Shown here: piece by piece, positions 49,121 to 62,805 of the stretch
Position numbering within the stretch: the first letter of the stretch is position 1
Layout of the letters: every line of letters begins with the position of its first letter
Assembly (NCBI GenBank): GCA_047495785.1
Contig: JBLDXI010000013.1
Span: 62,001-126,000 of the forward strand
Length of the DNA stretch: 64,000 nucleotides
Origin: Lepidodermella squamata
Taxonomy: Eukaryota; Gastrotricha
Direction: 5' to 3'
Position numbers and translations under genes: made by a program
The notes under the pieces: generated by a model
Databases searched by the model: none
Seen by the model: only the letters and a program-made list of their open reading frames with translations
What the model was told of the DNA's origin: nothing

Positions 49121-51414
49121 CCGCTTTTCTATAGTGAATATTCGCAAGATTCCGCGAATTACCAACTGAGCTTTTGATTATCTCTCGACTAGCTCAGTAA
49201 TGCTCAAACCTCGATTTCCCAGAGAGCGGCTAGCGGCCAGAGAGCCTCGTATTGCTGGCGGCAGATGTCTTCCTCTATTCCCTGCATTGCGTGCGGCCGG
49301 ACGCTCTTTCGGAGGCATTAGGGTCCAAAATGTCGTCAGATTTTTCAGAAAAGTTGGCCTCCGAATAATGAATAGCCAAATTTCTTGAAAATGTTCTCCC
49401 TTCACTGATATAATTGGATCAAATTACATTTAATTTTTGGCGAATGCAACATCGAGCTTTCACTTCAAAGCAAGGTAACCCTAAAAACCACCCCCAAACC
49501 GTCGTCCGCTTAACCCTTTCAACGCCGGAGGTATTTTCGGCCGAGTTCTACTATTTTCAAATAGTACGAGCCGCCGCGCGATTAAAATTCGAATTTCGAC
49601 TCTCACCGCTATTTACTTATCCTTTGTGTAAACACGTAATTAGTACGTAACGCGTGATTTTCACGCGCAAAAATGAGTTGCAACAATGGGTTTCGCGTGC
49701 GTTGCGTAAGAGCGTTTCGGCTATATCCAACCACCATTGGGCCAATTTATCAATCTGCAATTTTAAGGATCCAAATATTTGCACCACTAAAAATGAGGTT
49801 CCATCACTAAAGCGTCCTGGCGCTACATTATTCATATTCTTTGAGATTTCGGCGTTTTCGGTTTATGATCGATACTGAAGCCCTCGCTGAACCTAGGTGT
49901 TTTGTTTTAGCTACCTGGCGCCCTAAGCTACGTAGAAAAATTATCGATGTTGGGTTCCACGACGGCTGATATCCGAAAAATCACGGATTTGTAAAATCGA
50001 TACTTGGAATCGATATCGGCTCTGCAGGCTAAAGTCTGACTCATAAGCTGACCGCTCATAGCGCAAAATACGCGTAATATGAAGATCTATTGGTTAGACA
50101 TGATAACAAAAAACTGAGATTCCAGAGAAGAAATGAAATTGGGAAAAGCAGGGAAATTTAAGGGAAATTTAGTGCTGCAACCTTAAATTTAGGGTGCGCA
50201 CTTGGCACACCCCAATTTTAATATTCAATACATGCGATTAAATCTAACATTTTCTGAGATAGGAGACATTTATAAAATTACAGCGATCGCTCACGGCCGA
50301 GACACCGATATCCAATAAGGCTTTGGAGAAGATGGACAAAGTAAAATGAGATTAAGGCCATTCATAGATAAAAATACATCCTTGCATTCGTACTATTTAA
50401 TCATAAAGCACAAAACAGTCAACACAAAAAGAGTCAACGTATTATGCAATCGAAATCAAAATTATAGATTTTTAACGTTTATGTGCTTGCTATCTCATCA
50501 GGTATTGTCAACGATGTATCTATATCTATCTGGAGGAAAACAGCGTCTCGCTAAAGCCGCAACAACATGACGGTACAGCAGAATTTCATTTGATATGTTG
50601 TAATCTGTGCTGCATAGTCTTCTAGAGATTGTATCATCTTGAGTACCAATGGCTTACAAAGGTAAACTAATGGTATATACTGCGTCATATAGTGTCGTGG
50701 GTACGGTTTTGATTGTTGCATGCCTACTATCTGGATATTCAGTGTTGCTCCCATGTTAATTACATGAGTCTCATTCAATGGAATCTCAAAAATGCAAGTA
50801 ATTTTGCATAAATACGTAATAGGGCTTCCGCTCATAACACCCTATTGGCTGCCGTATTTTAAAGCATCTAAATTGGTTATTGGTTATATTTTGCACGTTC
50901 AATCAGTATAATCTTCATAAAGAATTTTTCTTCAGAATGGTATGGGCCATCGGGTTTCTGAACCGGCCTTGGCCAAGGCTATGAATAAGAAAAAACTTGA
51001 ATAGTTATTACTTTTTAATAGAAATTTACTTACAGGAAACTTATTGCCCGGTGTCTCATTTTTATTTCGGGGTGATGTAAGACATTTGCTTGATCAATGA
51101 CGACGTCAGGCGGATAAAAACCTTTTTTTCTCTAATCAAAGCTGCTTTTCGAAAATGAGAGTTCTGGCATAAGCACTCTATTGCCGTACATTTTAGACTG
51201 ACTTATAGGATGTTTTGTGATGTTTACACTCAGGCAATTCAAGTTTTAATTCAAGCAAGTTGTATCATTCGGCTCCGGTAAAATTCCGGTCATTCTAACG
51301 TTTTCTCTTCTCAAAGACCAGCCTCCTATTTGATTTCAGGAAGTAGTTTATTGTTAAAACAATGATCCGACTGATACTAAGTAACAGTTTGCCTATAGAC
51401 ACGGGTATTTACAT
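49121..51414. other. Repeat-rich intergenic region
   Basis: No gene recognised. Contains the diverged dispersed repeat at about 49930-50345, which resembles 9890-10400. Confidence 0.4.
49930..50345 (+). repeat. Ancient dispersed repeat, copy 2
   Basis: Same order of short shared blocks as at 9890-10400 (GACCGCTCATAGCGCAAAAT, GAGATTCCAGAGAAGA, TTTAGTGCTGCA, CTTAAATTTAGGG). Diverged; class unknown. Confidence 0.45.
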
Positions 51415-51770
51415 TTAATTCTTTCTGTACAAATGATTATTTATGATTTTGCATGAGTCTTTTATCGTTGAAATGACGATGTCGCACATGAGTGACTGCG
51501 GTAGTTCGAGACGTTTTGCGAAGTCGCGGAAGAACTTGGTGATGGTACCACGGGCTCCAACGAAGAGACCGATTACTTCGAGGGAAGTTAGATTGTATCT
51601 TTCCTTGAAGTATTCTGCGCAAGGCTCGTAGTGTGCCCGTTTTTCTTTGTCGACTTCCAGGGCTTGATCTGGGCTTTTTTCGAAGCGGATGGTAGGGTCC
51701 AAGATCCACCCTTCTCTCGTGTTTTTATTGAAGGCTGATTGAAGACTGAAGGCATAGGTGATACAATACT
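51415..51770 (-). pseudogene. C-terminal pol fragment of a second LINE clade
   Basis: One open frame reads TREGWILDPTIRFEKSPDQA, then VDKEKRAHYEPCAEYFKERY, then LEVIGLFVGARGTITKFFRD. The combination WxLDPTxRFE, EVDxEKxxxYxP and VIGLxVGARGTI is typical of the C-terminal part of R2/R4-type non-LTR pol proteins, which differ from the CR1/Jockey-type copies at 28-32 kb. The frame runs to a stop at 51415. The RT core is not visible upstream, so this is a 5'-truncated remnant. Confidence 0.7.
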
Positions 51771-53967
51771 TTTACATTGCTCATCTTTTTAAAAATCGGC
51801 GTCGTTGATCTACCATATAGGCTCGATCGGGATTCAGTTGGTAGGTAAATTTCTAACTTGAATGATGCACTTTTTTTCTTCGGCACTTGTGATTCTTCTT
51901 TCTGGTTGGCGGTTACAGATTAAAACATCGAATGACTGCTTATCAAATTTTGCTAACACTCTCAAATTATTATTAAAACCAAACAGTATTTTATCAATTA
52001 TTAAACAGCATCTTTCCTGATTGTTTTTTGATGTTATCATCGATTCTTTACGTTTTGTTTTCGTTTTGATTGTAATTCTGATGATCATCAGTTTGAATTC
52101 AGAGTAATGGCATCACGGTACGCTACCTACTACCTAAAATATATGGTGCATGCATTTTAGCGCTATCATAGAACGTGGGAGCTATCGTTATTTTTATGCT
52201 GGTCAGCGCTGAAGCTATTTCTATTTTTTGCGCTCGAGCCAGCCACTCGGCTTACGGCAATTTATATATGCGCTTGTCTAATCTACATAGGTATATATAT
52301 AGGCGCCGTTATTGATTAGCAGACGCGTAGGAGCGTCCAGCATGTTGTTTACGAGTTTTAATTTTACGTCTAGCCCTTAGTATAATATGAACGAGGCGCG
52401 CCTGTTTTCCTGGCTGGCTAGTACGGACTCGGCGAAAGAAAATAACAGAGCGGCGTGTACTGCCGTATGCGCTCTACGCGATATATCAAATCGCATAAAC
52501 AAATGCGAAAGTATACGGCTATTCGGCGAGGGATGTTTGTTTGGAGCGCGCGGCGAGAAGGAACACGAGAGCGCATTTCTCTTTTATAACTGCTTTTTTT
52601 GAGAATATTATATTTTTGGCGCGCTCGCTGTCCAGAGCCCCTCGCCTGCAATATATTTTTGTGATGCTGCTGTACTACTACAAGCGCGCGGGGCTACTAA
52701 AAAAGCGATAGCGCGCACGAGGTATAATATTGTGCTGAGAATAATTTGGCTGGCGTGCTGTGTTGTTGTGCTCCCTTGTATTTTTCCCGTACTTTACTAT
52801 GCGCACATCATCATCTTCGTCATCATCTGCAGGGTATGATGTATTTTTCATATAGGGATAGACGTGGGCCGGCATGTTGTCTCGTTGATTTTTATTTTGT
52901 TTATATCGCATCAGAAAAGCCTTCGTAAAAAAAGACGAACCATTCGTTCGGCGCAGGCTGGCCGTGTGCGCGCGCCCTGTTATTTTCTTTTTCTTTTTCT
53001 ATAAATACGAGGCTTATTATGCTGTGTGCATCGCCGCACTCTGCCTTATTTTTCTGCCGAGTCTGCAAGGAATAGCCCGGTCTGTAAGGCGTTTTTTCAT
53101 CGCAAGAGCTGTGCTGTAATATTTACCTCGCGCGCTCTGTTGTTTATCGGAATTCAAATGCAATTCCAAGTCCGGGTGACCCTTTGATGCCTATTTCGCT
53201 GCTGTTGCTTTAGTAGGATAATCTTTTAATTATTTGAGTTGAAATAGTTGTTTGTGCGTGTCAAGGTGACGACTTCTTTCTTCGCGAACTCAAACCGCAT
53301 TCGCAGCATATGCTTAGGCTAGTTTCACGTATTCTCACATGCCAGCAGATTGGCAGTACGTTTCGTGTGAACTTGGCGTGAACTTTTGTGCTGTTTTCTG
53401 CAGTCAACTATCGTTTTACACTTGAGAGATATCGCTATCAAACATTGTCGCTATTTATACGAGATATCACCTGCCTGCCAGCCTTTGTTATTGCGTACTT
53501 ATATAGAATGTCTGGTTGGTTTGGTTGTTCGCCAAACTCTCCGAGTTAATTTTACATGAAGAACGCCTTGCCTGCTAGACTTTTCTCGCCGTCTGCGACA
53601 ACCGCTTTTATTCGCTCAGCTAACCAGGGCAAAGCCCTTCTGCTTGATTATTTATTATTTGACCACATTTCCTCTTTTCTGCTGTCGGCTTTGTTGTCGT
53701 GTCAATGTCGTGTTTTACACGCGGCAGCACTCGCAGACACCGCGAGGTCAGCGCGCGCAGGTACAGCGGATGAGAAACAGCAGAGAGAGATGGATTTTGA
53801 AATTATTTGATGCACATGGATTATTAATAGCGTTGTCGCAGGCCGGCTGGCCCTTCGGTGCCCTCTTGTTGTTGTCTGCGACGGGATATATTGCCCTATT
53901 ACATCAAATATTACGTTAATATATTGCACTGCGCACCGCCGGCGTGGGTAAAAGTGAGCGTAAAGTA

Positions 53968-53988
53968 ACACACACACACACACACACA
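53968..53988. repeat. (CA)n microsatellite
   Basis: Ten uninterrupted CA units, followed by ATACACTCACTCACATAC. Confidence 0.85.
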
Positions 53989-55515
53989 TACACTCACTCA
54001 CATACGCGCTCTCTGTGTTTTGCGGGTGCTGCAGTACTGAAGCACCGAGCGACCCGGGCTGCGGCGAAACGAACGAAACGTATGGCTGAAACGTGTTTTG
54101 CATGCTCAATGCATATGCATTATTTGTTATCCTTTCTTTGTTGATGTAAATAAGGCCGTCTAGCAGTAGTGGCTCTCAGAAACAAACAATAATCATATTC
54201 GTCGCTCCCCGCTTGAACTCTGCGTGAACTTGCCGCGCAGACTTTTTGCGGCGTCGCTCGCCAACATTCGCCCGTATCCTTGTGCTTGTTCTGCAACGAT
54301 CGCATATCGTATTTTCGTGCGCTTTCGTAGGGATAGCCGAGGGACGGTCGGTCGGTCGGCCAGACATGCGCGCGCGAGGGCAATTCAGTGCGAACTCTGC
54401 GCTGACCGTGCGCTTTCTTGCGTTTTGCGCCGTATAATAAATGCGTTTCGTTTCGTTTGTTGTTGTTATTGTTGTTGTTGTTATTGTTGGTTTGTTCTCT
54501 GCGGCTCTCCGTTTTATTGCTGCAGTACATTCATGTTTGCTTGTCGCCGTCGCCCCAACCCCCGTCCGCCCTTTTCGCTCGCTCGCTCGCATACTTATTC
54601 GTTCGTTCGATATACTTACGTATAGATATATATATCGGCTAGCGCCTGGATTGCATGTTTTACTATACGAGATACAGCGTCGTGCTTTTAATACAACCGC
54701 ATACAGTACATCGATTATTTGTATACTCGTCGGTCTGAGCTTTTATTGCCGTATTATGTCTGCGAAATAATTTCTCGTCTGCTGCTGCTGCTGCTTCTTC
54801 TTCTTCTTCTCCGTCTGCTTTTGCTTATAGTTTTGTAGCCATAGGAAAAGTAATGCCTGAATTATATTTACTACTGTGGCTGCTGCGAGCCCTGTTTTAT
54901 TATTAGCATTATCGCCAAAGATTTTCACTTCTTGTGCGCTCGCGTCTTCCCCAGACTTGTTGCCGGCTGAGCTGGCACTGTGTTCAGCTGCTGCAAGAAG
55001 AACGAAGACATTATAATATATTCTGCTAATAATTCAATCTTATAATCTCTGCTAATGACATATCTGCGATGGTGTGCACTATTTATTATGACTGCTGCTC
55101 AGACCCCAATTCCGACTAAATATCACATTAGCTCCCATATTACACTAGTTTTCTTCTTGCCAGCTTAGCCGACGCCGACTCTCCCACTTTATTACGACAC
55201 TTTTATTGCTGCCTGCTCGTGTTGCTGCTTGCGACCAGGCCGTGTTTTTTTCCCACCAACGTTTCCTCATTTAGTTGATTTATTGCCCTCGTTCGATGGC
55301 ATGCCGGGTTTTTTATTGCATCGCCCACAACTACATCAACAACAAGAGCGAGGCGATCATTACAGAACTGCTTCATCGTGGTTTTTAGCTGTTGTTACTT
55401 CTAGGTATGCTAATGTTTATCTTGAGAGCACGTGTAAGTGAGTCTGACGGGTTTTTGCGGTCATCGCGAGGTCACGGCCAGTCCAGTCCTCTTTGTGCTG
55501 TCCTTTGTGTACGTG

Positions 55516-55532
55516 TATGTGTGTGTGTGTGT
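55516..55532. repeat. (GT)n microsatellite
   Basis: About eight GT units within a wider GT/ATGT-rich stretch. Confidence 0.8.
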
Positions 55533-56498
55533 CCTTTGTGCGCGAGTCAGTCTTGAACGGCTGCGAGTGAACATGCGAGCACACATTTATGAACGTCTTG
55601 GCTGTTGGTGCGTTTCTGTATTTTGTGTCCTCGCTCGAAATTTGTTTTGTCTGCGGCTGCCCCGTGCTGCACATTGGAGGGTCTCTGCTATGGAAATGTA
55701 TGACGGCGCGGGCTGTTTTCGCAGCGCACACTTGCATTCCTTTTATTGTTGCGGGCGCGCACGGCGTCGCCACATCCCGCTTTTACTGCGAGCGCGCGCG
55801 CACACATTTACATCTTTTATCACACGCGTACGTAGTTTATTTTTAGTGGTGATAAAGGGAAAGCGTCGCCGGCCGTTTGTTTAGCGTGTCTGGTCATTCT
55901 TGTCGTCGCATGCCACATTATTTTGTTGATGACTGATTACGGCGATGGGAGTATTGCCTTTGCCTTATTTTATGTCACATTTTTATTCCACACACATACA
56001 CACACACAACCATGGCGCCCCCTCCCCTCCCTCCTCAACGATAACAATATAGGAAGTATAAACTAATAACTAAATGCAATATTGGCGTTCGTTCAGCGCG
56101 CCTATATTATGTTATCGTCATCGCCCATTGCTGTCGCCACTATTACTATTATTATTACGGCCTTATAACCGCATCATAATTTTGCCATCGTTATACTTCT
56201 GCCTACTTCGATGGCGACGATGATGATGCCGATGCTGATGATGCTGATGATGATGATGGTGTTAGTGGTGAGAGATGGGACCATCTGTCTCCCATCATGT
56301 GAAACTGACAAGTTTTTTTTCAATAATTGAAGTGTCTCTTTTCAATAGGTGTTTAATTAATGGCTATTGTCGTTGAAACGACCGCTCTTACTTCACCTCG
56401 ACAAACCAAAGTTTTGTCTATTTATTAACGAAGACGATACCAAGATTTTACTTCTGCGAGAGTTTTTACGCTCTGTTGTTTGAAAAAATCCGCAACAA

Positions 56499-59400
56499 AT
56501 GACCGAAGATGGATGTGTCGCCAATGAAAATGCGGCGGCACCGGCGACGACTACGACCACAAATGCAACATCACCAGCGTCAACAGTTGCGGCCGCGCCG
56601 TGCCAGATAGTGATGCATGACGAGTCGGCAGCCGCCGCAATGTCGAACTCGCTGACACCGGCAAACTCGTCGTCATCGCGCGCCTCCTCAATCTCGCCGT
56701 CACCTCCCGCTGCACCGGCGATCGAAGCCGCCGCCGAACCAGTGCCACCCCCGACAGAGCCATCGCCCGTCGTCGAACCAGCCGAATCCAACAACCTGAA
56801 GCCCTCGGCGGATTCAACAGCGGCGGTCGCTGTAATCAGCCGGACCCAGTCAGTCGAGGCGCCGCCCGGAGCGCCGTTGACGCGCTCGGACTCGTTAACT
56901 TTGGTGACGTCGTCTGAATCTGCGACAGCAATTACATCCCAGATTCCGAACGGCAAGTTGTCACCGAGCCCTGATGACAAGCCGTCAGAAGAGCGTGGAA
57001 AAGACGTTGTGGAAACGCATGACTCGTCGAGTCAACAGGCGCCACCGAGCGTAGCGTCGAACGCTAGTAATCAGGCGCCGAATGGAGCGCCGCCGCAGTC
57101 GAACGGCGAGGCCGGTGGCTGCGACGCAGGCAACGGCAGCAAGTACTCATGCCCCGTGTGTTTTCAGTCTTGTCCTGACCATGAAACGGTTAGTATCATT
57201 CTTTTTTCATCCTAGATATTTGATATGCGACCGCGTATAAGTGATTGATTCTGGTCATGTTAGGTGGATTTTTTTACGAGATATCGCGGTTTTTAGAGTT
57301 TGGTGAAGTTGCGATATTGCCTGCTGCTTTTTTTATCTTTAGAAAATCTTTACCTGGGTTTCTTAAACATACGTGACATCATGGCCTCCATGATTTTAGT
57401 GGAATTTTTTGAATATCAATCATCACGGATCATATTAATTCCCTTCAATTTCATGCCCATTAATTGCGTTACTCTCGTTTTACAGCTATACATTCACTGC
57501 TGGATGAAGCATCGCATGGACCTTTCCAAAAACGATCCGAAATACGATAAGATGATGGTTAATAACCCGGCTCCTCCGACGCCGGCAGTCCCCGGTCAGC
57601 CGCCGACCAACGGACAAGCGGGCCCGCCTGGGTCTCAGCCAACTGTTGAGCAGCAGATGAATATGATGGCGGTACTCGAACACAACAAGCGACAGCAGCA
57701 GCAGCAGCAACAACAACAACAGCAACAACAGCCGGTGCATTTGGGAGGACCCTCGCCTCAACAACAGCAACAACCACCTCATCAGATGATGGTCGGTCAT
57801 CCCGGCTTGGGTCCCATGGGTGCGCGCGGCTTCCCAATGGGCGTTAATGGGCCGGATTCACTTCGAATGCTCCAGCAGCCGATGATGGGCGTTCCTCCGC
57901 CTGGGCTGATGTTCCAACCGCAACAGCCTCATCCTCAGCTGTCGCAGTTGCCTCTTCACCTTCAGCAGCATATCCAAATGCAACAAGCTCAGGCACAAGC
58001 CCAAGCCCAAGCTCAAGCTCAAGCTCAAGCGCAGGCTCAGGCTCAAGCACAACAACAGCAGCAACAAATGCAGCTGCAGATGCATCAGCAGCAACAGCAA
58101 CAGCAAAGGCAGCATCATGCAACAGTGCCTGGATTGTTGCAGCAGTCGCCCAGGCCGGCTCAGGCGCCTTCGAACCAGAACCAACAACAACAGCAGCAGC
58201 AGCAGAAAGAGCAGCCGGCGTCTAATTCGGTCGCCGCTTCGTTTGCGAACGGCCTCCCAATGGCTGCTGCGGCGTTTTTCGAAGAGATAGTTCGGCGGAA
58301 CATGGTTTCGCCGGCCACGGTGAGTAGCGGTGGCGTGCCAACGCCACCTTCGAGTGCGCCACCACCAGCCACCCCAACCGCATCCCTGGCTCAGGCCTCC
58401 TCTGGACCAACAGTACGGCCCGTCGCCACGTTGGCGGTGCCCGGGCGCCACTACAGCCTGTCGGTGAACGCTGCTAGTCATATTCCGGTATCGATCGACG
58501 GTGGGCGCTCAACCGCGACGACCACCACAACGGCGTCGGCGATGGGCGCTCACCTTGGCGTGAGTGGCAACTTCTCGTCAGCCCTCCTGCCATCCTCCGC
58601 CGAACAACTCGAGCAGCAGCAGAAAATGCAGCAACAACAGCATTTTCATGCGACGCACCCGCATTTAGCGGCGATGGGCCATCCACAGGCGCCGCCGCCT
58701 CATTCCCTGATGCCACCGATGATCTCGCCCGAACACGGCTTCCCGCCGCCCTTCCCAGCCGGCTTTCCCGGCCACCCTGTCCCAGTGCCCCAGCCGCAGC
58801 AACAGCCGGACCACCCGTCCGCCGGGATGCTTCATCCTTTCTTCCAGCATCAGCAGCAACAACAACAGCAACAACAACAACAACAACAGCAGCAGGCTCA
58901 GCAACAACAGAATCAGAACAATCAGCATCAAATGCAGATGATGCAGTACTGGTATGCTTTGATGGCGATGAATGGTGGCAATGGTGGCTCCATGCCGCCC
59001 ATGCCGCCGGGTTTTATGCCCCCGATGCCGCCCGGTGGTTTCCGGTTACCAAGTATGCCCGATTCACAACAATCTACGGTTCCGAGCGGCAACAACATGA
59101 ACCCGGGAATGTTGCCGCCCCAGGTGATGGCTCTAATGACGCAGTTTCCTCAGTTGCTTTCGATGTTGTCAGCGATGGTGCCGAAGTGTGATCGTGCTAT
59201 CGCCACAACAACCCCGGCGGTAGAACCCGGAGATCGCGAGATCGCTCCGACCCGGTCCCACTCGATTGTGGTGCCACAAGCATCCATCGCAGTGCCCGTG
59301 ATAGGCGGCGGTCCGTCGTCAGCTTTCTCATCGGTCGGTGGCATTTCGCAAAATTTGCAACAGTTCCAACTGTCGAGCGTTGTCGCCGCTGTAGTCGAAG

Positions 59401-60776
59401 CATCCCAGCTTCATTCTGTGCCGTCCTCGCCGTCGCCGCCATCGGCCTCTCCCGAGACGACGCCGTCTAACAACACCGCACCGCCAACTATTAATCAACA
59501 GTCGCAGCCGACTTCTACGACCACAAACAACGCTACATCGCATATGCCACCTGCGCCGAAGAAATCGAAGCGCTCGTCGGGTGGTCACAGTCAGAAGAGC
59601 CACACGCCCGAAGCGAACTCCCAACAGCAGTCTTTTTCAGAACAAGATCGAGTATGTGTCGAGGCACTGGTTTGTTTAGCAGAGGCGGCTAACAAAGGCA
59701 AGTCTGAGCCTTCGGCTAAGACTGAAGCGATTTCTCCCGCAAACGGCGATGAAACCAGCCAACCGCCGAGCAATCATGGAGGCTCGAAGCGGCCGCGAAA
59801 CTCGAGCCGCACCGGCGGCGAGAAGCGCCGGCACAGCAAGGACGGTGATGGTTCGGGTGATGGCGCCGATGCGGAGTTGCTGCCGCACAAGTGCAACCAA
59901 TGTGACTACCGGGCGCGCTGGATGTCGGAAATCGAGCAACACGCGCGCAATCACAGCGCCGAGAAGCCGTGGCAATGTCCGAACTGCCTTTACTGCAGCA
60001 AGTGGAAGTGGGACGTGGCGAAGCACATGAAGCGCTGCGCCGCCATTCCGCACAACGGCACCGAGCTGGACCTTGTGCCCATTTACGTGGCGCCTGCTAG
60101 TGCCCGACGCGGACCACCCAACGTGGTGTGTAACATCAAGGAGCATCCGCTCAACGTTATGCAGCAAAGTGGCAACAAGACCGCTGTTACTGCAAATTCT
60201 GCTGTTTCGGTTGAGAAAAAATCACCTGAGGCGGCGGTGGTGGTCTCAGCGGTGGCTGACACAACGACAGCGGCTGCAGCGGTTCCGAAGCCGCTGAAAA
60301 AGCGCCACTTGGAGATGCCGAGCGAAAAAGCAGCTGCTGCCGTTGCGGCACCGGTTCCGGCTGTGTCGCCGTCGTGTGCATCGAATTCTTCCGAGGCAGC
60401 GTCATCGCCCGAGGCAAAGCACGGGGCGGCTGACTCGTCTTCGTCGTCGGCGTCTTCGGGCGCCCCTTCCTACCTGTACCAGTGTGCGGTTTGTCCGTAC
60501 AAAACGGACTCAAATCAGAACTTTCGCAACCACGAGAAGCACCACGACAGTCACGGCGCTTATCAGTGCTCATACTGTGACTTTTCTATCGACTGCAAGG
60601 GACCGCTGACGCGGCACATGCAAGTTGTGCACGGCTCGGCGACAAACGGCAACGGGCATCATCACCATCATCATCGAAGTCGGTCTCAAAACGGCCGAAC
60701 GTCTGCCTCGTCACTCTCGAACGGTGCCGGAATAGTGGCGGCTGGTGGCGAGCTTGCCGCTTCCAGCGAATCTTAG
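56499..60776 (+). CDS. Large glutamine-rich C2H2 zinc-finger protein
   Basis: Probable nuclear DNA-binding regulator. Two coding exons, 56499-57188 and 57486-60776, join in phase 0 to 1326 residues. The splice creates the first finger (YSCPVCFQSCPDHET + LYIHCWMKH, about residues 217-242). Then come roughly 790 residues of low complexity: poly-Q blocks, an Ala-Gln dipeptide run at about 57985-58050, and Pro/Met-rich stretches. Near the C-terminus are two closely spaced finger pairs. One at about 1031-1082 (HKCNQCDYRARWMSEIEQHA, then WQCPNCLYCSKWKWDVAKHM ending KRC) has a second finger that is C2HC. The other is at about 1227-1281 (YQCAVCPYKTDSNQNFRNHE, then YQCSYCDFSIDCKGPLTRHM). I cannot assign an orthologue. 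Most of the 3' intron sequence is open in the same frame as exon 2, so intron retention would not stop translation from an internal start. AATAAA lies at 62132. Confidence 0.88.
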
Positions 60777-62805
60777 CTCTTCACACTGAGCTTCTTCTCT
60801 CTACGAGGCTTGAAAGAATCTACACACTGGATTATTTGAAGTGGAGGCTCAGCCACGCTTCCCCCTATTTTGTGATACGAATGTTGTTATATTTAACTAC
60901 GATGAATCCATGTGGATCAAGAGTTTTTCGGAGTGATTGAGAGGGGCTGTGCGCAGCGGATCGCACTGGTTTTCCTCATCTTAATTTTGCTGTATTGCAG
61001 CAGTGTTCTGAACATGAAAAACTGTATGCTACATTTTTTTTGCAACGGGCGCGTTTTTTTTCTATCGTTTCATCGTTGTCGTCTACTCTTCTTGTGTTCT
61101 ACTACCTAGTCTGCGCAGTGTAAATAATTCGATAAAGAACGGAATTATATTCTAAATATTCTAAATATATTATATTCCAAAAGTGAATGTGTAATTTTAT
61201 ATCACGTGAATCAACAGACAGCATACATATGTTTCTACTTGAACCCGAGAGCAATCGTTTCGAATGCACATCTCGCGATTTTTTTCGTCTCGATTCCTGA
61301 TACACGGAAGCAAATCACCTGTTGGTATCTTCTCCATGTTTGTGTGCGTGCGTTACTGCGTTCTCGTCGCAACTCGTCTCGTTCCAAGAACGACCTCTCT
61401 GAATGATTGCCTCAGCATCGATAACACACCTCAGTAGCTCAGCTCAGCTCAACTGTAGCCCGAACCATAGATTTATTGGCGAGGTTGAAAGATTTATGAC
61501 CGTCTTGTTCCAAGCGCGCTAAGCGGTATCTTAACATTCGTACTCCGTAATCCTCAAAAATCGTGTTAACTTACCACGAAATTTTGCTCACGATACAAAA
61601 CAATGCGGTTTGCCGAAGCTCCACCTCCGCTATTGTTTGATTCAAGTTTAAACTCCGAAATCGTTCGAACGTTTGCTTATATTTCGTTTTCTTTGCTCAC
61701 ATATGATCGAAACTTAACCAACTGTTGTTGATGTTGTCGTTGTTAATGTTTTTTATTGCAAAAAATGTCATTTCTCTTAAATGAGGCGCAGGAATTGCTG
61801 TTCGTTCAAAAATTTCAGCTCGGTTCGTTGACTACACAAGTTGCACACATTTTTGTGAAACGGCTATTGACAGAGAAAGCAAAGAAAACGCTTAATATTT
61901 CCTGTTCGAAAAGAGTGAAATATTGAATATAAATGAATATATGATATATGTAACTATACATTGAAACGATATATCATCAAATGGTCGTCAACATTTTTAT
62001 ATAGATATATTTAATACATATCAACACGCTGTAATAACTTACTGTCTTATTATTGTCTTGAAATGTCTTACGTCATGTTACATGAAACAAATTCTTGGGA
62101 CGATTTTATCGTGAAAAGTCTATTGTAGAAAAATAAAGGATGAATTTTGAGTTTATCAAACAAGCTGGCTTTTGTTCTGCGTACCAGTTGTGGTAGTTGT
62201 TCCAGACATTTCTGTATTGAAAGTTGTGAAAGAATAGACATGAAATCGAAATTTCTGGGGGCTGAAAAACGCTTGGTTTGTGTTCAGGTGCACACCAAAC
62301 TGGAAAGGTTTAGAGCCAGCAATTCGACCGGTCAGGGAACTGGTCGAGTTTCAGATTTTCTTCAATTCTGAGCATTCATAGACCCTAGTGTCTGATGTTT
62401 GTCCGTTGGTCCTGAAACGCTTTTCTCTCCGAGATAATTGTGAAACGACTGTTTCTTGATTCAGAAACGTGAGCATTTTAGACATTAAATGTATTGAGGC
62501 TCGCAGAATACAGCGTCTCAGTCGAAAACTTTAAAATCACCTGCCCGTTTGCGGAGCCAGGCGTAACCCGGTTTTCTCCGGGTCTATCAGACATTTTTAC
62601 CTGGTGAAATGACTTTTGAAACGCGATGCCGCGATTCTCAAGTCAAATGTCTAGGCAGACCAGGAAATATCAGCAGTTTTTCATATACCATGACTGTGAT
62701 ACGTCGACTTTGCAACAAGACGTGAAAATTTATTATTGTACCAGAGAACATTCAGCAGTGAAAAAAATATATCATGCAGATAATACTTGAAATATTGTCT
62801 TCTGG
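60777..62805. other. 3' UTR and convergent intergenic region
   Basis: Likely 3' UTR of the zinc-finger gene, with AATAAA at 62132-62137, then the end of the minus-strand coiled-coil gene. No separate gene recognised. Confidence 0.45.

Larger units (their letters stand above)
51771..56498. other. CG-rich, microsatellite-rich region before the zinc-finger gene
   Basis: From about 52.2 kb to 56.4 kb the DNA is rich in CG dinucleotides and simple repeats, and has many overlapping open frames on both strands without recognisable protein content. Repeats include (CA)n at 53968-53988, GTT at about 54455-54490, CTG/TTC at about 54779-54808, (GT)n at 55516-55532, (CA)n at 55990-56007 and GATGAT at 56215-56262. 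The composition suits a promoter plus long 5' UTR or upstream non-coding exons of the zinc-finger gene. I could not define exon borders. Confidence 0.4.

Noticed and set aside
54120-54625. Several overlapping frames of 110-138 codons on both strands
   Set aside because: Low-complexity Arg/Asn/Thr or Ala/Arg strings produced by simple repeats. No conserved motifs.
57858-58481. 207-codon minus-strand frame opposite the zinc-finger gene
   Set aside because: Leu-rich translation is simply the antisense of CAG/CAA glutamine repeats.
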